Shown: one piece after another, positions 56,237-64,000 of the stretch
Layout: every line of letters begins with the position of its first letter
Position numbering within the stretch: position 1 is the stretch's first letter
From: Pseudomonas mosselii
GTDB taxonomy: Bacteria; Pseudomonadota; Gammaproteobacteria; Pseudomonadales; Pseudomonadaceae
DNA: 64,000 nucleotides
NCBI RefSeq assembly: GCF_003205295.1
Contig: NZ_QJRP01000022.1
Location: forward strand, 1-64,000
Direction of reading: 5' to 3'
The notes under the pieces: generated by a model
Database searches by the model: none
The model's input: only the letters and a program-made list of their open reading frames with translations
What the model was told of the DNA's origin: nothing
Translations under genes and position numbers: made by a program

Positions 56237-56848
56237 ATGAAACTGTTGCATATCGATTCGAGCATCCTGGGCGACAATTCCGCCTCCCGTCAGCTGAGCC
56301 GCGAAGTGGTCGAGGCCTGGAAAGCCGCCGACCCGAGCCTTGAAGTGGTCTACCGCGACCTGGCCGCCGACGCCATCAGCCACTTCTCCGCCGCCACCCT
56401 GGTGGCCGCCGGCACCCCGGAAGAGATGCGCGACGCCGCCCAGGCCCATGAGGCCAGGCTGAGCGCCGAGACCCTGGAAGAATTCCTCGCCGCCGACGCC
56501 GTGGTGATCGGCGCGCCGATGTACAACTTCACCGTGCCGACCCAGCTCAAGGCCTGGATCGACCGCGTGGCGGTGGCCGGCAAGACCTTCCGCTACACCG
56601 AGGCCGGCCCTGAGGGCCTGTGCGGCGACAAGAAGGTGATCCTGGTGTCCACCGCCGGTGGCCTGCACCAGGGCCAGCCGACCGGTGTCGGTCATGAGGA
56701 CTTCCTCAAGGTGTTCCTCGGCTTCATCGGCATCACCGACCTGGAAATCGTCCGCGCCCATGGCCTGGCCTATGGCCCGGAGCACCGCGCCAAGGCCATC
56801 GACGCCGCCCAGGCGCAGATTGCAGGTGAGCTGTTCGCCGCCGCCTGA
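56237..56848 (+). CDS. azoR: FMN-dependent NADH:quinone/azo reductase
   Basis: A 203-residue flavodoxin-fold enzyme. ATG 56237 follows CAGGAGAG. AzoR marks are LLHIDSSILGDNSASRQLS (phosphate of FMN), GAPMYNFTVPTQLKAWIDRV and a segment with STAGGLH. It reduces quinones and azo dyes by two-electron transfer from NADH and protects against thiol stress. The divergent LysR regulator probably controls it. A good terminator follows. Confidence 0.93.
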   Translation: MKLLHIDSSILGDNSASRQLSREVVEAWKAADPSLEVVYRDLAADAISHFSAATLVAAGTPEEMRDAAQAHEARLSAETLEEFLAADAVVIGAPMYNFTVPTQLKAWIDRVAVAGKTFRYTEAGPEGLCGDKKVILVSTAGGLHQGQPTGVGHEDFLKVFLGFIGITDLEIVRAHGLAYGPEHRAKAIDAAQAQIAGELFAAA

Positions 56849-56864
56849 TCGCCACTGCGCACCC

Positions 56865-56903
56865 AAAGCCGACTGCCGCCCAGCGCGCCAGTCGGCTTTT
56901 TTC
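56865..56903 (+). terminator. Intrinsic terminator of azoR
   Basis: AAAGCCGACTG and CAGTCGGCTTT form an 11-bp stem, followed by TTTTTC, 17 bases after the azoR stop. This is a standard rho-independent terminator. Confidence 0.9.
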
Positions 56904-56996
56904 ATCCATTTTTCATGTGCCGCCAGCCAACCGGGTTCTATGCTGGCATCCATACCTGAGCACCGCGCAGTGCCTTGCGACGAGGAGCGCCCTGCG

Positions 56997-58046
56997 ATGA
57001 AGCGAACCCGCATGCTGATGGCGCTGTTGCTGCTGGGCAGCCTGCTGGCCCGCGCCGACGCGGCGCCGTGGGCAGCCGGTTTGCACCGCCTGACCCTCAG
57101 CGACCCGGTGGACGCCCGGCCCATGCAGGCGTTGGTGTTCTACCCCTCCAGCGGCGAGCCGCGTCCGGTGCGCATCGAGGGCTATCAGACCCGTGTCGCC
57201 GAAGAGGCGCCGGTAGCCATGGGCCAGTTCCCACTGCTGGTGATCTCCCACGGCAACACCGGCAGCCCGATGGCCTTGCATGACCTGGCCAGCGGCCTGG
57301 CCCGCCAGGGGTTCGTGGTGGTGGCGGTGGTCCACCCCGGCGATAACAGCCGCGACCACAGTCGTTTGGGTACCCTCAGCAACCTCTATGGCCGCCCCCT
57401 GCAGATCAGCGCCGCGATCACCGCGGTGCGAAACGACAGGCTGCTCGCGCCGTACCTGAACGACGGCAAGGTCGGGGTTATCGGCTATTCCGCCGGCGGC
57501 GAGACCGCGTTGATTCTGTCCGGTGCGCGGCCCGACCTCGAGCGCCTGCGCCGCTATTGCGAGCAACGCCCCACCGACGCCGATGCCTGCAAGACCCACG
57601 GCGTGCTGATTGCCGACCACAGCGAGCTGGCGCCTCGCGCCGATCCCCGAGTGGGCGCGGTGATGCTGATGGCGCCGCTGAGCCTGATGTTCGGTCGTCA
57701 CGCCCTGGCCGGCGTGCAGGTGCCGGCACTGATCTACAGCGGTGACAACGATCAACTGCTGGCGCTTGAGCACAATGCCGATGCCCTGGCGCGCAAGCTG
57801 CCGGTCACCCCCGACTACCGCCTGCTGGCCGGCGCCGGGCACTTCGTGTTCATGGCCCCTTGTGACGATGAGCAGCACCAGCGCATGCCGGTGCTGTGCA
57901 AGGACGCCGCGGGCGTCGACCGTCGGTATATCCATCGCTCGCTGCGCGGCGAGACCACCGCCTTCTTCAGCCAGGCACTGGGCGCGCCGGAGCCCGCCGA
58001 GCGTTCAGCCGCGGCGGGCCAGCAGCAGGGTCAGGCCCACCCCTGA
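56997..58046 (+). CDS. Exported alpha/beta hydrolase (dienelactone-hydrolase / PAF-AH-like)
   Basis: A 349-residue exported protein. ATG 56997 is chosen over upstream frame extension because a signal peptide (MLMALLLLGSLLARADA) follows at once and GAGGAGC precedes it. The fold marks are LLVISHGNTGSPMAL (oxyanion strand), the nucleophile elbow GYSAGG near residue 163, a candidate Asp in SGDNDQLL and a His in GAGHFVF. The domain resembles predicted dienelactone hydrolases and platelet-activating-factor acetylhydrolase-like esterases in the periplasm. The last 14 residues (SAAAGQQQGQAHP) overlap the 3' end of the convergent MFS gene by 42 bases. The substrate is unknown. Confidence 0.82.
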   Translation: MKRTRMLMALLLLGSLLARADAAPWAAGLHRLTLSDPVDARPMQALVFYPSSGEPRPVRIEGYQTRVAEEAPVAMGQFPLLVISHGNTGSPMALHDLASGLARQGFVVVAVVHPGDNSRDHSRLGTLSNLYGRPLQISAAITAVRNDRLLAPYLNDGKVGVIGYSAGGETALILSGARPDLERLRRYCEQRPTDADACKTHGVLIADHSELAPRADPRVGAVMLMAPLSLMFGRHALAGVQVPALIYSGDNDQLLALEHNADALARKLPVTPDYRLLAGAGHFVFMAPCDDEQHQRMPVLCKDAAGVDRRYIHRSLRGETTAFFSQALGAPEPAERSAAAGQQQGQAHP

Positions 58047-59171
58047 CAGGGCGAGCAGGGCGGCGACGCAGAAGATCGAGGCATACCCCAGGTGCACCGC
58101 CACCGCGCCCATCACCGGGCCGGCGATGGCCAGCGCCAGGTCGAAGAACACCGCGTAGGCGCCCAGCCCGGCGCCACGGCTGCTGCTGGGCACCTGGCGG
58201 ATCGCCTCGACGCCCAGGGCCGGGTACACCAGCGACAGGCCGAAGCCGGTCAGCCCTGCACCGACCATCGCCCACAGCGGTGTGGGCGCCAGCCACAGCA
58301 GGCTCAGGCCGAGCACCTCGGTGGCCATGCAGGCGATGGCCACGTTGTAGCCGCCGTAGCGGTTTACCGCATTGACGAACAGCAGCCGCGACAGGATGAA
58401 GCACAGGCCGAAGGCGCTCAGGCACCAGGCGGCGCCGATCCAGCCACGCTCCAGGTAGTACAGGGTGACGAAGGTGGTCAGGGTGCCGTAGCCGATCGAC
58501 GCCAGGGTCAATCCCACGCCACAAGGCGCCACGCGGCCGAATGCCGACCAGAACGGCAACCGCTCACCACGCACCACCACCACGTCCGGTCGCGTGCGCA
58601 GCACCAGCAGTGCCAGCAGCGCCAGGCCCAGCAGTGCCGGACCGAGCACGGCGAAGCTCAGGCCATCCACCAGCAGCACGCCGGCGGGCGCGCCGATGGC
58701 GATGGCGCCATAGGAGGCGATGCCGTTCCAGGAAATGACCCGGGCGGTATGTTCCGGCCCCACCTGGCCGATGCCCCAGCTCAGCGTCGCGACGCCGATA
58801 AGCCCCTGGGCGATGCCCAGCGCCAAACGGCCACCCAACAGCAGCGCCAGGCTCAGCCAGGGCAGGGCGAGGGCCCAGGCCGACAACAGGGTCAGCAGGC
58901 CGCAGCCGGCGATACCGTAAAGGCCGTAGCGGATCGCACGCTTGCCGCCGAGGGTGTCCGCCACCCGCCCGGCGAAGGGCCGGCTGAGCAGGGTGGCCAG
59001 GTACTGCAGGCCGATGGTCAGGCCGGCGATCACCGCGCCGAAGCCCAGCTGGTCGTGCACATGGCCAGGTAGCACCGCGATCGGCAGGCCGATGCAGAGG
59101 AAGGCGATGAAGGTGTAGAAGACGATCGAGAGGATCTGCAGGGTGACGCTGGAGGCGTGTGGCGCGGTCAT
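58005..59171 (-). CDS. MFS transporter, YhhS-like
   Basis: A 388-residue carrier with 12 hydrophobic segments in the MFS layout. SRPFAGRVADTLGGKRAIRY is the loop 2-3 motif, and a segment with GRLALGIAQGLIGVATLSWG follows in helix 4. The pattern resembles the YhhS/UPF0226 subgroup, whose substrates include some herbicides and sugars in enterobacteria but are poorly defined. It converges with the exported hydrolase gene. A REP pair lies upstream of its start. Confidence 0.85.
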   Translation of the reverse strand: MTAPHASSVTLQILSIVFYTFIAFLCIGLPIAVLPGHVHDQLGFGAVIAGLTIGLQYLATLLSRPFAGRVADTLGGKRAIRYGLYGIAGCGLLTLLSAWALALPWLSLALLLGGRLALGIAQGLIGVATLSWGIGQVGPEHTARVISWNGIASYGAIAIGAPAGVLLVDGLSFAVLGPALLGLALLALLVLRTRPDVVVVRGERLPFWSAFGRVAPCGVGLTLASIGYGTLTTFVTLYYLERGWIGAAWCLSAFGLCFILSRLLFVNAVNRYGGYNVAIACMATEVLGLSLLWLAPTPLWAMVGAGLTGFGLSLVYPALGVEAIRQVPSSSRGAGLGAYAVFFDLALAIAGPVMGAVAVHLGYASIFCVAALLALSGVGLTLLLARRG

Positions 59172-59255
59172 GGGCTCGTTCGCGGGCGGGCGGTGGGGCT
59201 GTGCCCATCATGGCCGCTGCGCAACGGAAAAGAAAGCAGGCTAACTAATTAAACG

Positions 59256-59325
59256 CATCGCGGGGCAAGCCCGCTCCCACAAGGGTATTTGAGACACTTG
59301 TGGGAGCGGGCTTGCCCCGCGATGA
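59256..59325. repeat. REP inverted pair
   Basis: CATCGCGGGGCAAGCCCGCT plus CCCACAAG faces its exact reverse complement about 14 bases later. This is the same REP family as near 24049 and 28823. It lies between the MFS start and the ybiT stop and probably acts as a terminator or mRNA stabiliser for ybiT. Confidence 0.88.
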
Positions 59326-59343
59326 AGGTTACCCAGCGTTGGC

Positions 59344-60930
59344 TCAGACCACCACGCCCTGGCTGCGCAGGTAGTCGTCGTAGGTGCCGCTGAAGTCCAC
59401 CACGCCATCGGCTGTCAGCTCGATGATGCGGGTGGCCAGCGACGACACGAACTCACGGTCGTGGCTGACGAACAGCAGGGTGCCCGGGTAGTTTTCCAGC
59501 GCCAGGTTCAGCGCCTCGATCGATTCCATGTCCAGGTGGTTGGTCGGTTCGTCCATCACCAGCACGTTGGGCTTCTGCAGGATCAGCTTGCCGAACAGCA
59601 TGCGGCCCTGCTCACCACCGGAAATCACCTTCACCGACTTGAGGATCTCGTCGTTGGAGAACAGCATGCGCCCCAGGGTGCCGCGGATCACCTGCTCGCC
59701 GCTGGTCCACTGGCCCATCCAGTCGAACAGGGTCACGTCGTCTTCGAAGTCGTGGGCGTGGTCCTGGGCGTAGTAGCCCACCTCGGCGCTGTCGGTCCAC
59801 TTCACTTCGCCCTTGTCCGGTGTCATTTCACCGACCAGGGTGCGCAGCAGGGTGGTCTTGCCGATGCCGTTGGGGCCGATGATGGCCACGCGCTCGCCGG
59901 CTTCGATGGTGAAGCTGAAGTCCTTGAACAGCACCTTGTCGTCGAAGGCCTTGGCCATTTTGTCGACGATCACTGCCTGGCGGTGCAGTTTCTTGGTCTG
60001 CTCGAAGCGGATGAATGGGCTGACCCGGCTCGACGGCTTGACCTCGGCCAGCTGGATCTTGTCGATCTGCTTGGCGCGCGAGGTGGCCTGCTTGGCTTTC
60101 GAGGCGTTGGCCGAGAAGCGGCTGACGAAGGTCTGCAGTTCGGCGATCTGGGCTTTCTTCTTGGCGTTGTCCGACAGCAGCTGCTCGCGGGACTGGGTCG
60201 CGGCGGTCATGTACTCGTCGTAGTTGCCCGGGAACAGGCGCAGCTCACCGTAGTCCAGGTCGGCCATGTGGGTGCAGACGCTGTTGAGGAAGTGGCGGTC
60301 GTGGGAAATGATGATCATGGTGCTGTTGCGCGCCGTGAGGATCGTTTCCAGCCAGCGGATGGTGTTGATGTCCAGGTGGTTGGTCGGTTCGTCGAGCAGC
60401 AGCACGTCCGGATCGGAGAACAGCGCCTGGGCCAGCAGCACACGCAGTTTCCAGCCGGGAGCGACTTCACTCATCGGGCCGAAGTGCTGTTCCAGCGGGA
60501 TACCCAGGCCCAGCAGCAGCTCGCCGGCGCGGGATTCGGCGGTGTAGCCGTCCATCTCGGCGAATTCGGTTTCCAGCTCGGCGACGGCCATGCCGTCTTC
60601 CTCGCTCATCTCCGGCAGCGAGTAGATGCGGTCGCGCTCGGCCTTGACCTTCCACAGCTGCTCGTGGCCCATGATCACCGTGTCGATCACGGTGAATTCT
60701 TCATAGGCGAACTGATCCTGGCGCAGCTTGCCCAGGCGGGTGTTGGGCTCGAGCATCACCTGGCCGCCGGATGGCTCCAGGTCGCCGCCGAGGATCTTCA
60801 TGAAGGTCGACTTGCCGCAACCGTTGGCGCCGATCAGGCCGTAGCGGTTGCCGTTGTTGAATTTGACCGACACATTCTCGAACAGCGGCTTGGAGCCGAA
60901 CTGCATGGTGATATTGGCTGTAGAAATCAA
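59344..60930 (-). CDS. ybiT: ABC-F translation ATPase YbiT
   Basis: A 528-residue soluble protein with two ABC domains. The first has Walker A GANGCGKST, the non-canonical signature region VAPGWKLRVLLAQAL and DEPTNHLD. An ABC-F linker follows with AKKKAQIAELQTFVSRF and a KQATSRAKQIDKI stretch. The second domain has GPNGIGKTT, ISGGEQGRMLFGKL and VMDEPTNHLDME. It follows E. coli YbiT from end to end, so far as I can recall that sequence. ABC-F proteins bind the ribosomal E site and help resolve stalled or slow translation. It is a single gene; an integrase remnant lies just upstream. Confidence 0.93.
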   Translation of the reverse strand: MISTANITMQFGSKPLFENVSVKFNNGNRYGLIGANGCGKSTFMKILGGDLEPSGGQVMLEPNTRLGKLRQDQFAYEEFTVIDTVIMGHEQLWKVKAERDRIYSLPEMSEEDGMAVAELETEFAEMDGYTAESRAGELLLGLGIPLEQHFGPMSEVAPGWKLRVLLAQALFSDPDVLLLDEPTNHLDINTIRWLETILTARNSTMIIISHDRHFLNSVCTHMADLDYGELRLFPGNYDEYMTAATQSREQLLSDNAKKKAQIAELQTFVSRFSANASKAKQATSRAKQIDKIQLAEVKPSSRVSPFIRFEQTKKLHRQAVIVDKMAKAFDDKVLFKDFSFTIEAGERVAIIGPNGIGKTTLLRTLVGEMTPDKGEVKWTDSAEVGYYAQDHAHDFEDDVTLFDWMGQWTSGEQVIRGTLGRMLFSNDEILKSVKVISGGEQGRMLFGKLILQKPNVLVMDEPTNHLDMESIEALNLALENYPGTLLFVSHDREFVSSLATRIIELTADGVVDFSGTYDDYLRSQGVVV

Positions 60931-60962
60931 GTGCTTGTCCTGCGGGGGTTCCAGAGGTGTAT

Positions 60963-61323
60963 TTAGGCCCTGTCGTCAGTTTTGGGCCAGTTCTGGGCCA
61001 ATTCGACTCGGGGCGGCAGCTTCTCCAGCTCCCTCCAGTCCGAGGAGGAGCTGATCCATTTCGCGTAGGTAGAGAGCAACATCTCGACGCCATGGCCGAG
61101 CGGGTTCGCGATGAACGCTTCGGTTCATCCCAGCCATCAGGCACATGGTTGCGTAGGTGTGGCGGGTGTCGTACTGCCGGCGTTCACGGATGTCCAGCGC
61201 CTTGGGCGCTGATTTGAAGTGGCGGATTGTAACACTTGGTTCGTTGATCCACAGCCCACCTTTGCTCGGCTGGAACACAAATGGGCTTGTGGGGTCGCAG
61301 GGTTGCGAGGCCATTGGTCGCAA
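60963..61323 (-). pseudogene. Frameshifted 3' fragment of a phage-type tyrosine integrase
   Basis: On the minus strand the sequence reads FVFQPSKGGLWINEP ... RRQYDTRHTYATMCLMAGMN, the catalytic region of a phage integrase, then shifts frame near 61130. The other frame continues AFIANPLGHGVEMLLSTYAK, with His and the nucleophile Tyr, and ends ELAQNWPKTDDRA and stop at 60963. The N-terminal part is missing. It is a decayed remnant of a prophage or genomic island and lies 33 bases from the ybiT start. Confidence 0.8.
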
Positions 61324-61460
61324 GCCTGCCAGGCGCCGCGACTTTTTATGGCGTTGAGCGCTTGATCATTGCAAATTTGAACGTGCGGATGGAAAGGGCC
61401 TCATTGCGAGCATCCTTTTCATTCTATTTATTCATCGAGTAGCTACGGTACGGGGCCCCA

Positions 61461-61502
61461 TGCAGAATGACCAGCACTGTACAGCGTGCCAGTCATTCTG
61501 CA
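61461..61502 (-). terminator. Long hairpin after the IPD072-like gene
   Basis: TGCAGAATGAC and GTCATTCTGCA form an 11-bp stem with an inner GCAC/GTGC pair, about 20 bases downstream of the small gene's stop on the minus strand. It is likely its terminator. Confidence 0.65.
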
Positions 61503-61522
61503 GTTGACAACTGCTGCTGGTG

Positions 61523-61798
61523 TTACATGTTATTTACTGCATATAGCGGATTGAGCGTTTGGCCATGGTCCTTTACAAGGTTGTCTTCAACAACGATCTT
61601 GCTGGTTTGGGAGATGTAGTAGGTTTTCACTTGGGCGTTCATTTTTACGGCCATCAAGTATCCTCGTGCGTCGCTGCGGTCCCAAGTATCAGACTCCGCT
61701 TGCGCTATGGAATAGTAACTGTCATTGCCGTCGTTGCGCCATGTGCTAACTGCAACGTCAATTGATGTGCTGGCGCCGTTTGTGATCGTGAGCTTCAT
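61523..61798 (-). CDS. Small protein resembling the insecticidal protein IPD072Aa
   Basis: A 91-residue protein with no signal peptide. ATG 61798 has AAAGGGAT upstream. The pattern TITNGASTSIDVAV, WRNDGNDSYYSIA, DTWDRSDARGYLMAVK, TYYISQTSKIVVEDN and LVKDHGQTLNPL aligns over its whole length with IPD072Aa, an 86-residue Pseudomonas chlororaphis protein reported to kill corn-rootworm larvae. The shared core TWDRSD-RG and the KD-G---PL tail are striking, but this comparison is from memory. The gene lies in AT-richer sequence next to an integrase remnant, which suggests horizontal acquisition. Homologs with no insect activity are possible. Confidence 0.7.
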   Translation of the reverse strand: MKLTITNGASTSIDVAVSTWRNDGNDSYYSIAQAESDTWDRSDARGYLMAVKMNAQVKTYYISQTSKIVVEDNLVKDHGQTLNPLYAVNNM

Positions 61799-62177
61799 GA
61801 TTTAAATCCCTTTGGTTTGTAGATTCCATGGGTTGGCTCCCTATTTACATTTTGCAGACTTGCCACTGCTACTTGTGATTAGTAGTTAGGTTAACTCATG
61901 GTGGTATTTTTACAGGGAAGAGAATACATGCCTGTGGCCGATTTGGATTGTTGTGTTACGCAGTTAAGACCATGGAATAATTAAAGCAAGTAGTTCTATG
62001 GTTTCCACAGCCCCTGTGTTTGGTCGACTTGCTCGCGCGGGCTGATGCTCGAACATTTAGACGTGGATCGGCATGCCAGGCTCGAAGCCAGCGGTATCGA
62101 TTGCCGGGGGACAAGGTGACTCGTGCCACGCAGCAGCGTCTATGAAGGTCTGCGCAAGGAAGCAATAAGGATGTTAC
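61799..62177. other. 379-base AT-richer gap
   Basis: No gene is recognisable between the IPD072-like gene and the YceK-like lipoprotein gene, which diverge from here. The part nearest 61800-62000 is AT-rich and probably holds the promoters for both; no clear operator is seen. Confidence 0.5.
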
Positions 62178-62417
62178 GTGGTCAGGAAGTCGATTTCACT
62201 GGTGCTGATAGCCTGCTTGAGTGGGTGCATGGCAACCGCCATGCGCATGGATTATGACAAGCACCGTTGCCCCTACATCGGCCTAAGGTTCGATTGGTGG
62301 CTGGTAGGCACATCCAAAGGAAAGCTGATCCCTTTTCTACTTGTAGACGCGCCGTTTTCCCTGGTGGTCGACACCGTCTTCTTCCCCTTCGAGTATCAAT
62401 ACACCTGTAACCTTTAA
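62178..62417 (+). CDS. YceK/YidQ-like lipoprotein
   Basis: A 79-residue protein that starts with GTG at 62178; AAGG lies seven bases before it. The lipobox CLSGC lies near residues 13-17. The pattern YIGLRFDWWLVG, then LLVDAPFSLVVDTVFFPFEY, matches the small YceK/YidQ envelope lipoproteins. The family function is unknown to me. Confidence 0.75.
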   Translation: MVRKSISLVLIACLSGCMATAMRMDYDKHRCPYIGLRFDWWLVGTSKGKLIPFLLVDAPFSLVVDTVFFPFEYQYTCNL

Positions 62418-62601
62418 TGTGCCGGTTCCGTCCACATTCGGGTGTGATCCAGCCTGGCTTAATCTGGCCAGTGTCGGTATCACTGGCAGAGGTCGTTGCT
62501 GGTCTTGCCTGCCTGATGAACCCATCCCTGGTCTTGCGCTGACATCAAGGCCGGCCGCAGCCAAACCATGGTAGATTCCTGCCTCCAACAGGGAGGTGCC
62601 A

Positions 62602-62958
62602 ATGAGCAACCGTGGGAAGGATCGTCAGATCGACAACATCGAGTTCAACGTCAGCGACATCAAGCGCAGCAAGGATTTTTACGGCGCGGTGTTCGGTTGG
62701 ACCTTCATGGACTACGGTCCGACATACACCGAGTTCAGTGATGGTCGGCTTACCGGCGGCTTCACCACGGGCGAGCCGGTAAGGCCCGGAGGGCCTTTGG
62801 TCATTCTGTACGCAGACGATCTTGCCAAGGCCGAGAACAGTGTCGTGGCGGCGGGCGGCAAGATCAGCCGGGAAGTGTTTTCGTTCCCAGGTGGAAAACG
62901 GTTCCACTTCATCGACCCAGATGGCTACGAGCTGGCTGTCTGGACCGCTGCAGATTGA
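62602..62958 (+). CDS. VOC family protein, small
   Basis: A 118-residue VOC protein. ATG 62602 follows GGGAGG. It has IDNIEFNVSDIKRSKDFYGA, VFGWTFMDYGPTYTEFSDG and FIDPDGYELAVW, where the last Glu would be a metal ligand. The N-terminal position usually held by His is Asn-Ile-Glu here, so metal binding may be altered. The substrate is unknown. It is a single gene. Confidence 0.82.
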   Translation: MSNRGKDRQIDNIEFNVSDIKRSKDFYGAVFGWTFMDYGPTYTEFSDGRLTGGFTTGEPVRPGGPLVILYADDLAKAENSVVAAGGKISREVFSFPGGKRFHFIDPDGYELAVWTAAD

Positions 62959-63002
62959 GATGGACCGAGCCAACCTGAAGGCTCTTGCCAGCCGCTTATC
63001 CT

Positions 63003-63668
63003 TCACTGAACCGGTTCGATCAGTTCCGTTCCCTGGTTGCGTACGTTACCCACTGCAGCGACCACCCGGTACCACTCAAAAGCCTCTGCCGGTTCGCCCA
63101 GGTTGAGCAGCAACTGCTCGGCATGTTCACCGGGCACAGGGCCCGACATCCATTCGATAGCCAGGCCAGATGACAGCACCACCGGTCGCCGGTCGTGCAC
63201 GTCGACCAGGCCGCCCCGGGCATCGGCGGTGATGATCACGAACCCGTCATGCTCGTTGCCGGCGAACTGGCCGATGGCGGCGCACAGGGCAGGGCGGCCG
63301 TCGCGCCGGTGGATGTAGTAGGGCTGCTTCTTCGACCCGCCTTCATCCACCCATTCATACCAGCCGTCCACCGGGATGATGGCCCGGTATGGCCATATCG
63401 CCCGGAAGAAGGCGCTGTGCGCCACCTTCTCGATGCGGGCATTGATCGGCGCGACGCGGTCGGTCGCCCAGTGTGGGCGCCACCCCCATCTCACCAGGTC
63501 CGCACGCGGGCCGGCGTCGTCTACCCGAAGCACCGCAACCAGCGTGGTCGGTGCAATGTTGTAGTGACCGAGCGGCTGCTCACCGACGTTGTTGCGCCAG
63601 GCCTGTGGCATGCTCAGGGTCTCTACGAAGTCATGGATTCCGCGGTACTGGCTCAGCCTGCCGCACAT
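63003..63668 (-). CDS. SRAP-domain protein (YedK/HMCES-like), DNA abasic-site shield
   Basis: A 221-residue protein. The start is firm: Met is followed by the catalytic Cys2 (MCGRLSQY), and GGAGGG precedes the ATG. Other conserved residues are Asn in PINARIEKV, Glu in IPVDGWYEW and His in VDVHDRRPVVL. The family forms a thiazolidine bond with abasic sites in single-stranded DNA and prevents strand breaks. Pseudomonas copies are often SOS-linked. A possible small gene lies 36 bases upstream on the same strand. Confidence 0.92.
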   Translation of the reverse strand: MCGRLSQYRGIHDFVETLSMPQAWRNNVGEQPLGHYNIAPTTLVAVLRVDDAGPRADLVRWGWRPHWATDRVAPINARIEKVAHSAFFRAIWPYRAIIPVDGWYEWVDEGGSKKQPYYIHRRDGRPALCAAIGQFAGNEHDGFVIITADARGGLVDVHDRRPVVLSSGLAIEWMSGPVPGEHAEQLLLNLGEPAEAFEWYRVVAAVGNVRNQGTELIEPVQ

Positions 63669-63703
63669 TTCCCAGCCCTCCTGCTTGAACTCCTGGGGCT
63701 TGT

Positions 63704-63886
63704 TCAGTCAGTGGTCGATCCCTCAAGCGCGGCTCTTCTCATGCCTGCCTGGCGAACCTCTCGCGGCGGCAGCGGTTTCGCCGCGCTGGGCCCATCGCCA
63801 CAATGCATTCCTTTCAACTCGCTGGGCGGAATGTGGACATGCAGCTGCCGGCGGCGCTGCTGGATGATCTTCTGGATGCGTCTCAT
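63704..63886 (-). CDS. Possible small basic protein
   Basis: A 60-residue reading frame starting at ATG 63886 with AAGGTG upstream: MRRIQKIIQQRRRQLHVHIP, then rich in Pro and Arg. It ends 35 bases before the SRAP gene on the same strand. I do not recognise it; the reading is tentative. Confidence 0.35.
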   Translation of the reverse strand: MRRIQKIIQQRRRQLHVHIPPSELKGMHCGDGPSAAKPLPPREVRQAGMRRAALEGSTTD

Positions 63887-64000
63887 GGGGGCACACCTTG
63901 ATGAGCATCCTTGCGTAGAGCCGGAGGGCATGACCATCAGTAAACGCCTGTTTGCCCAAAACACCCGTCTCGCCTGACCAATGGACGTGGCCCTGATGCT

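Overview
The window looks like chromosome from a Pseudomonas of the P. putida group, most like the P. mosselii / P. entomophila / P. soli cluster. Signs are the high G+C coding sequence, putida-type REP palindromes, Pseudomonas families such as DUF1652, and a lipopeptide assembly line ending in tandem thioesterases followed by macAB. I saw no rRNA, tRNA or CRISPR array. This assignment comes from reading the sequence; no database search was run.

Region 1 (1-21945) is the 3' part of a cyclic lipopeptide locus. It has the end of one NRPS (two modules visible, the first truncated by the window edge), a complete four-module NRPS with a TubC-type docking domain and two thioesterases, then a MacA-like adaptor and a MacB-like ABC exporter. 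Binding-pocket residues read by eye give Leu-Gln / Leu-Leu-Gln-(Ile/Val). Dual C/E and LCL condensation domains fall in the order expected for D-Leu, D-Gln, L-Leu, L-Leu, D-Gln, L-Ile. This is the C-terminal half of xantholysin, so the genes are called xtlB (partial) and xtlC.

Region 2 (22067-34832) is ordinary accessory and housekeeping sequence: a periplasmic solute-binding protein, an alpha/beta hydrolase, small lipoproteins, a MucR-like MHYT-GGDEF-EAL protein, an aminotransferase, DUF1345 and NnrS membrane proteins, a stand-alone tyrosine recombinase, a diguanylate cyclase, an orphan gspG-gspF pair and a lytic transglycosylase.

Region 3 (35009-43564) holds two paralogous sensor kinases, the second overlapping a sigma54-type response regulator, followed by the gluconate genes (gntP-family permease, gntK, LacI-type gntR). 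Three GntR-like operator sites and a small MITE-like element lie among the gluconate genes.

Region 4 (43703-54172) is more variable. It carries a small orphan RHS-core protein with repeated PSAPP motifs, a lipoprotein, a pirin, a UvrD-type helicase with a strict glycine ladder, and a 1685-residue protein with a toxin-like N-terminal region, leucine-rich repeats and an IpaH/NEL-type C-terminal region containing a CxD motif.

Region 5 (54365-64000) contains VOC proteins, a YjbR protein, a LysR/azoreductase divergent pair, a hydrolase, a YhhS-like MFS carrier, the ABC-F protein YbiT, a frameshifted integrase remnant and an AT-richer patch. That patch encodes a 91-residue protein resembling the insecticidal protein IPD072Aa. 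A YceK-like lipoprotein and an SRAP (YedK/HMCES) protein follow. Taken together, the lipopeptide, the NEL-like effector, the IPD072-like protein and the RHS fragment suggest an insect- or plant-associated lifestyle. That last statement is inference.
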